Positions 6,934 through 9,584 of a DNA stretch of 9,584 nt are shown here, one piece after another. The position numbers and the translations under genes were made by a program. The DNA lies in the NCBI GenBank assembly GCA_007118555.1, contig SKRJ01000248.1, positions 1 through 9,584 on the forward strand. Direction: 5' to 3'. The stretch's first letter is position 1; every line of letters starts with the position of its first letter. The stretch comes from Anaerolineae bacterium. Lineage in GTDB: Bacteria; Chloroflexota; Anaerolineae; UBA1429. A model generated the notes under the pieces. It ran no database searches and was not told the DNA's origin. It saw nothing but the letters and a program-made list of their open reading frames with translations.

Positions 6934-7542
6934 CTATTCGCCTTCGCCCTCATCCTCGGCAGCGTCTGCCTCGGACTCGAGCTCCTCGATGCGTTCCCGC
7001 ACGCCCTGGGCCTCGTCCTCCAGAGCCTCCAGGTACTCTTGCAGCCACTCGATACGCTCGGCGCGGGAGACAAAGCGCCTGCGAAAGCCCACGTCGTGGC
7101 AGGGGCAGGTGCAGTCCTCGCCGCACGACCCACCGTGGCAGGCACAGGTGCACTCGGGATCGCGACAGCCGCAGTCACACTGCTGCCCATAGTAGCCTCC
7201 GCCGTGGCGGCCCCGGTCGTGGCAACCGCAGGTGCACGTGTGTCCATAACCGTGGCATCCACAGGTGCAGGTATGCCCATAGCTATGGCAGCCACAGGCG
7301 CACACGTTCCCACGGCCGTGATGACCACGGTCGTGGCATCCGCAGGTGCAACGCTGGGCATGGTGGCCACCCCGGTCGTGGCAGCCACAAGTGCAGCCCT
7401 GTTCGGGATGAGCGGGGCTGGCGCAGCCGCAGCTCGAGGCGGACGCGTAATGTCGCCTCCCATAGCCGCGCGGCCGCTCCTCGCAGCCGCAGTCTTGCTC
7501 CGCATGACGATGATGATGACGATGTTCACGTTCGCAACTCAT
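6934..7542 (-). CDS. Cys/His-rich CxCxCH-repeat protein, putative metal-binding protein
   Basis: A 202-aa protein with 30 Cys and 21 His. The N-terminus has a His cluster (HRHHHRH at 7-13) and two CGC pairs (18-20, 38-40). Residues 50-149 carry eight CxCxC triads starting at 50, 65, 81, 92, 103, 122, 131 and 144. Seven are followed by His (CxCxCH); the sixth has Arg126+1 instead. Units are separated by Gly/His/Arg/Tyr linkers. From about 152 the protein changes to a charged, Cys-free helix (RRRFVSRAERIEWLQEYLEA near 154-173) with heptad-like character, ending in an acidic tail. No signal peptide or membrane segment is seen, so it is probably cytoplasmic. The composition is what soft-metal binding proteins (metallothioneins, nickel storage proteins) show, so metal storage, sensing or delivery is inferred; no named family is recognised. 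The start ATG overlaps the PadR stop (ATGA) and has AGGAGGA about 6 nt upstream, so it is probably co-translated with the regulator. Confidence 0.85.
   Translation of the reverse strand: MSCEREHRHHHRHAEQDCGCEERPRGYGRRHYASASSCGCASPAHPEQGCTCGCHDRGGHHAQRCTCGCHDRGHHGRGNVCACGCHSYGHTCTCGCHGYGHTCTCGCHDRGRHGGGYYGQQCDCGCRDPECTCACHGGSCGEDCTCPCHDVGFRRRFVSRAERIEWLQEYLEALEDEAQGVRERIEELESEADAAEDEGEGE
7096..7395 (-). repeat. Degenerate tandem repeat encoding the CxCxCH units
   Basis: About 300 bp inside the Cys/His-rich gene consist of repeated blocks of the type TGCACCTGCGGTTGCCAC, spaced 27 to 57 bp apart. Three consecutive units (Cys81, 92 and 103) follow a regular 33-bp period. The irregular spacing and codon variation suggest old, selected duplications rather than a recent slippage array. 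Confidence 0.75.
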
Positions 7543-7967
7543 ACCATTTCCTCCTGTTTGCGATCCTCAAAGCTCTTTCCGTACTGATCCAGGAACTCGC
7601 CCAGGCGACGCCGTGTCTGGTCGATGCGCGCTGCCCAGGCATGCAGCATCTCGACGCCCTCCGGGGTCACCTGATAGCGGCGTCGCGCCGGGCCCTGTCC
7701 CTCGGTGTCCCAGGTCGAGGCCACGAGACCATCGCGCTCCATCTGGCGCAGGGTGCGATACAGCAGCCCGGGGTCGACCCCGCCTGCCCCGGTTTCACTG
7801 CCGAGACGCTCCAACAGAGCATAGCCATAGTCGGGCTCTTGCTCCAGCAGGAGCAAGAGTCGCGCCTGCAAGAAACCACGGACCCGCCCACCACCGGCGC
7901 AACATCCGTCGACCCGATCATGACGACCGTTCTGGCCCTGATGCCCCTGACATGGCCCTGAACACAT
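7539..7967 (-). CDS. PadR-family transcriptional regulator with Cys/His N-terminal extension
   Basis: A 142-aa DNA-binding regulator. The winged helix spans about 32-105: GYALLERL at 48-55, the recognition-helix region LYRTLRQMERDGLV at 69-82, and a wing PARRRYQVTPEG at 93-104. A C-terminal helix (107-140) would serve for dimerisation, as in the short PadR subfamily. Unlike plain PadR proteins, it has an N-terminal arm of about 30 residues with Cys2, Cys6, His9, His16, Cys22 and Cys23, a plausible metal or redox site (inference). The start ATG (7965-7967) has AGGAGGAG 6 nt upstream. It is first in the operon, overlaps the Cys/His-rich gene by 4 bp, and has a dyad on its own promoter, so autoregulation and repression of the downstream exporters is likely. 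In Lactococcus, LmrR of this family represses the ABC exporter genes lmrCD. The ligand is unknown. Confidence 0.92.
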   Translation of the reverse strand: MCSGPCQGHQGQNGRHDRVDGCCAGGGRVRGFLQARLLLLLEQEPDYGYALLERLGSETGAGGVDPGLLYRTLRQMERDGLVASTWDTEGQGPARRRYQVTPEGVEMLHAWAARIDQTRRRLGEFLDQYGKSFEDRKQEEMV

Positions 7968-7973
7968 GGCGCG

Positions 7974-7981
7974 CTCCTCCT
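7974..7981 (-). promoter_or_regulatory. Ribosome-binding site of the PadR gene
   Basis: AGGAGGAG on the minus strand ends 6 nt before the ATG at 7965-7967, supporting that start and hence the inclusion of the Cys/His-rich N-terminal arm in the PadR protein. Confidence 0.75.
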
Positions 7982-7997
7982 ATTTGCGTGGCCCATC

Positions 7998-8016
7998 TAT
8001 ATGACACAGTCATATA
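7998..8016. promoter_or_regulatory. Candidate PadR operator (inverted repeat)
   Basis: TATATGAC-ACA-GTCATATA is a perfect inverted repeat with 8-bp arms and a 3-bp centre. It lies 30 bp upstream of the PadR start codon and covers the predicted -10 element. Dyads of this size, A/T-rich at the ends, are typical of sites bound by PadR dimers, so negative autoregulation is the simplest reading. Confidence 0.65.
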
Positions 8017-8026
8017 TAGCACACAA
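7998..8026 (-). promoter_or_regulatory. Predicted sigma70-type promoter of the PadR-led operon
   Basis: On the minus strand, TTGTGT (8021-8026) and CATATA (7998-8003) are separated by exactly 17 nt, giving a reasonable -35/-10 pair about 30 to 60 nt before the PadR start. The region is a local AT-rich patch in otherwise GC-rich DNA. The dyad at 7998-8016 overlaps the -10 and half of the spacer, the position expected for a repressor. Confidence 0.55.
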
Positions 8027-8050
8027 GTCTCGTCCTGTCAAGACGTGCGT

Positions 8051-8060
8051 TTGGCCGATT
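8051..8060. repeat. Left direct repeat flanking the MITE-like element
   Basis: TTGGCCGATT occurs here and at 8297-8306, directly abutting both ends of the inverted repeats. This is the arrangement of a target-site duplication. The match extends by one further C, which in the left copy is also the first base of the inverted repeat. Confidence 0.6.
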
Positions 8061-8086
8061 CAGGGCGATGTCAAGGTCGACATTAT

Positions 8087-8098
8087 GGTAAGCTTACC
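8087..8098. repeat. Perfect 12-bp palindrome
   Basis: GGTAAGCTTACC is fully self-complementary and lies just inside the left inverted repeat of the MITE-like element. It could be a protein-binding site or part of the element's terminal structure; the right end has a diverged partner in mirrored position. Confidence 0.4.
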
Positions 8099-8125
8099 TG
8101 ATGATCGAATGCACCTTCAATCCTC

Positions 8126-8162
8126 GGGGCGAACACGGGCGCATGAATGCGCAGTTCGCACC
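8126..8162. repeat. Nested palindromic unit, copy 1
   Basis: The core GCGCAT-GA-ATGCGC (8139-8152) is enclosed by an outer stem GCGAAC (8129-8134) with GTTCGC (8154-8159), extended by two more G-C pairs after one mismatch. Left and right gaps between core and stem are 4 nt and 1 nt. The same architecture recurs 76 bp further on, so it is a repeat unit and not an isolated palindrome. Confidence 0.65.
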
Positions 8163-8202
8163 CTACAAGACAGCACCGCGCCGCCACACACCTAGCTTGT
8201 AC

Positions 8203-8237
8203 GGGCGAAGCTGGGCGCATGAATGCGCACTTTGCCC
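8203..8237. repeat. Nested palindromic unit, copy 2
   Basis: The identical core GCGCATGAATGCGC (8215-8228) is enclosed by GGGCGAAG (8203-8210) and CTTTGCCC (8230-8237), eight pairs including one G-T wobble, with the same 4-nt and 1-nt gaps as copy 1. The innermost pair of the outer stem is C-G in copy 1 and G-C here. An AGCTTGTA motif precedes this copy (8194) and recurs at 8255. Confidence 0.65.
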
Positions 8238-8296
8238 AAGGCACCAATGAAACCAGCTTGTAACTTGACCGTGACTGCGACTTTGTCATCACCGTG

Positions 8297-8306
8297 TTGG
8301 CCGATT
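8297..8306. repeat. Right direct repeat flanking the MITE-like element
   Basis: Second copy of TTGGCCGATT, starting immediately after the right inverted repeat ends at 8296; partner of 8051-8060. Confidence 0.6.
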
Positions 8307-8322
8307 CGGAACGCCACTGGCA

Positions 8323-8351
8323 TTGACGCCCTCCCCCACTTGGCGTATCGT
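8323..8351 (+). promoter_or_regulatory. Predicted sigma70-type promoter of the glycosidase gene
   Basis: TTGACG (8323-8328) and TATCGT (8346-8351) are spaced by 17 nt, a good -35/-10 match for GC-rich DNA. Transcription would begin near 8358, about 30 nt before the start codon. It lies outside the MITE-like element, 16 bp beyond the right direct repeat. Confidence 0.6.
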
Positions 8352-8374
8352 AGGGGGCGTTAGCCATTCCCATC

Positions 8375-8379
8375 GGAGG
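8375..8379 (+). promoter_or_regulatory. Ribosome-binding site of the glycosidase gene
   Basis: GGAGG ends 9 nt before ATG 8389-8391. This supports that start over the in-frame ATG at 8404-8406. Confidence 0.65.
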
Positions 8380-8388
8380 CACCGAGAC

Positions 8389-9584
8389 ATGCATCAGCTC
8401 CCCATGCGCCAGATCCATCTCGACTTTCACACCGCCGGCCAGATCCCGGGGGTCGGCGCCGAGTGGGACCCCGACGCGTTCGTCGAGACCCTGCAGCAGG
8501 CGCACGTCAACTCGATCAACCTCTTTGCCCGCTGCCACCACGGTTATGTCTACTATTCGCCCACCCGGTTCGAACGCCACCCCTCGCTGGATTTCGACCT
8601 GCTGGGCGAGCAGGTGGCCGCCTGCCGTCGGGCGGGCATCGCGGCGCCCATCTATATCACCGTCGGCTGGGACGAGCTCGCCGCAGCGCGACACCCCGAG
8701 TGGCTGGAGGTGACCCCCGAGGGCGTCCTGGGCCAGCACAGCCCGCTGGTGCCCGCCTGGAAAAAGCTCTGCCTCAACTCGCCCTACCTCGACTATGTCT
8801 GCGAGCAGACCGACGAGCTGATCGCCCATTTCGAAGGGAACGTCGACGGCCTCTGGTTCGATATCATCCACCAGGGCGAGTGCGTCTGCGTCCACTGCCG
8901 GCGCGACATGGCGGCCCAGGGGCTGGACGCCGCGAGCGCCGCCGACCGTGAGGCGTTCGCCCGGCTCGTGCGCGACAACGGCCGCCAGAGGCTCCACGCC
9001 CACGGCACGGCCCAGGTCCCCGACGCCCTGGTGTTCTTCAACTCGGGGCATGTGGGCTATGACCAGACGATCCACAGCCTGGACAGCTACACCCACTTTG
9101 AGCTGGAATCGCTGCCCAGCTCGGGCATCTGGGGCTATAATCACTATCCCATCAGCGTGCGCTATGCCCGCACCCTGCCCAAGCCTCATCTGGGCATGAC
9201 CGGCAAGTTCCACACCATGTGGGGCGACTTTTCCTCCTTCAAGAACCAGGCCGCGCTCGAGTTCGAATGCTTTCAGATGCTGGCCAACGGCGCAGCCTGC
9301 TGCATCGGCGACCAGCTCCACCCCCGGGGCGCCCTCAGCCCGACGGTGTACGACCTGATCGGCCGGGTGTATGCCCAGGTCGAGGCCAAGGAGCCCTGGT
9401 GTGTCGGGGCCGAGGCGCAGACCGAGATCGCGGTGTTCAATGTAGAGGCCGTAGGCGCCGACGACGGCCGCGTGGATACGTCCCATGCCGGGGCGCTGCG
9501 CATGCTGCTGGAGGCGAACCACCAGTTCGATTTCGTCGATGAGCTCGCCGACTGGCGCCGCTACCGGGTCCTGATATTTCCCGA
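8389..9584 (+). CDS. GHL6-like putative glycosyl hydrolase, 3' end missing
   Basis: The frame is open from ATG 8389 to the window end (398 full codons, no stop). It begins MHQLPMRQIHLDFHTAGQIP, the opening of the 'hypothetical glycosyl hydrolase 6' group, which has a TIM-barrel fold. Further family-like stretches are FARCHHGYVYY (46-56), APIYITVGWDE (86-96), GLWFDII (154-160), a CVCVHC cluster (165-170), THFELESLP (235-243), GMTGKFHTMWGD (269-280) and GDQLHPRGALSP (307-318). Asp158 and Glu238 or Glu240 are the likeliest catalytic acids, by position in the barrel (inference). After about 343 a second domain begins (TEIAVFN...), resembling the trimerisation domain that follows the barrel in family 42 beta-galactosidases. 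No signal peptide is seen, so it is probably intracellular. The substrate is unknown; members are often labelled beta-galactosidase or fucosidase without biochemical proof. It is divergent from the PadR operon with its own promoter and need not be functionally linked. Confidence 0.85.
   Translation, partial: MHQLPMRQIHLDFHTAGQIPGVGAEWDPDAFVETLQQAHVNSINLFARCHHGYVYYSPTRFERHPSLDFDLLGEQVAACRRAGIAAPIYITVGWDELAAARHPEWLEVTPEGVLGQHSPLVPAWKKLCLNSPYLDYVCEQTDELIAHFEGNVDGLWFDIIHQGECVCVHCRRDMAAQGLDAASAADREAFARLVRDNGRQRLHAHGTAQVPDALVFFNSGHVGYDQTIHSLDSYTHFELESLPSSGIWGYNHYPISVRYARTLPKPHLGMTGKFHTMWGDFSSFKNQAALEFECFQMLANGAACCIGDQLHPRGALSPTVYDLIGRVYAQVEAKEPWCVGAEAQTEIAVFNVEAVGADDGRVDTSHAGALRMLLEANHQFDFVDELADWRRYRVLIFP

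Larger units (their letters stand above)
8061..8296. mobile_element. Putative MITE-like element (236 bp, non-coding)
   Basis: The left end CAGGGCGATGTCAAGGTCG (8061-8079) and the reverse complement of the right end, CACGGTGATGACAAAGTCG (8278-8296), agree at 15 of 19 positions. Weaker similarity (about 10 of 19) continues inward. Both ends are abutted by TTGGCCGATT direct repeats. Inside are a perfect 12-bp palindrome and two copies of a nested palindromic unit, and no convincing gene. The features match a miniature inverted-repeat transposable element mobilised in trans. From memory, CAGGG-type ends and a 10-bp duplication would be compatible with ISAs1-like elements, but I cannot check this. 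The element sits in the divergent intergenic region, between the PadR promoter and the glycosidase promoter, disrupting neither. A chance arrangement of repeats remains possible. Confidence 0.5.

Noticed and set aside
7096..7395. CRISPR-like array
   Set aside because: The repeats are in frame with the Cys-rich protein, irregularly spaced and degenerate, with no unique spacers of constant length.
7096..7395. Multihaem c-type cytochrome
   Set aside because: The motif is CxCxCH, not CxxCH: in each unit the residue four before His is Thr, Ala or Asp, not Cys. There is also no signal peptide for export to the compartment where haem is attached.
6582..7529. Minus-strand frame of 315 codons running from the Cys-rich gene into the ABC gene
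   Set aside because: It is an alternate frame created by the repetitive Cys-rich coding region (Ala/Thr-rich product) and reads the ABC gene out of frame.
6753..7961. Plus-strand frame of 402 codons over the PadR and Cys-rich genes
   Set aside because: Arg/Pro/His-rich antisense product of the repeat region; no ribosome-binding site or domain.
8083..9522. Long minus-strand reading frame (479 codons) opposite the glycosidase gene
   Set aside because: It is the antisense shadow of the plus-strand gene, which has clear family motifs, a promoter and a ribosome-binding site. The frame's low-complexity protein resembles no family, and its tail is only the translated MITE-like element.

Overview
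The window is GC-rich, densely coded bacterial DNA. The gene set suggests a member of the Chloroflexota: a Cys-tailed PadR regulator beside a Cys/His-rich protein, a MOT1-type molybdate transporter, and a GHL6-like glycosidase with no signal peptide. That assignment is inferred from gene types; there is no rRNA or other marker gene here to prove it.

Layout. Positions 1-7967 hold one same-strand (minus) gene train, read right to left: PadR-family regulator (7539-7967), Cys/His-rich repeat protein (6934-7542), two full-length ABC exporter half-transporters (4951-6855 and 3128-4954), MOT1-type molybdate/sulfate transporter (1928-3067), DrrA-type ABC ATPase (901-1878), its ABC-2 permease (137-904), and the first 32 codons of another gene leaving the left edge (1-97). 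Three gene pairs overlap by ATGA (7539-7542, 4951-4954, 901-904) and the other gaps are 39 to 78 bp, so this reads as a single operon or two nested ones. A strong hairpin at 6889-6913, after the Cys-rich gene, could split it or dampen the distal part.

Control. A 19-bp dyad (7998-8016) sits on the predicted -10 and spacer of the promoter in front of the PadR gene and is the obvious candidate operator. The PadR protein has an N-terminal Cys/His extension, and the next gene encodes a protein with 30 Cys and 21 His in 202 residues. My working model is a metal- or thiol-stress-responsive PadR switch that controls a metal-binding buffer protein and a set of export systems. The closest known parallel is LmrR (PadR family) controlling the LmrCD heterodimeric ABC exporter.

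Right side. The intergenic region 7968-8388 contains what looks like an undescribed MITE-like element (8061-8296): 19-bp imperfect terminal inverted repeats abutted on both sides by a 10-bp direct repeat, with two internal copies of a nested palindromic unit whose outer stem shows a compensatory base change. Beyond it, a well-formed sigma70-type promoter (8323-8351) drives a plus-strand gene (8389 to the window end, incomplete) for a GHL6-like putative glycosyl hydrolase, transcribed divergently from the operon.
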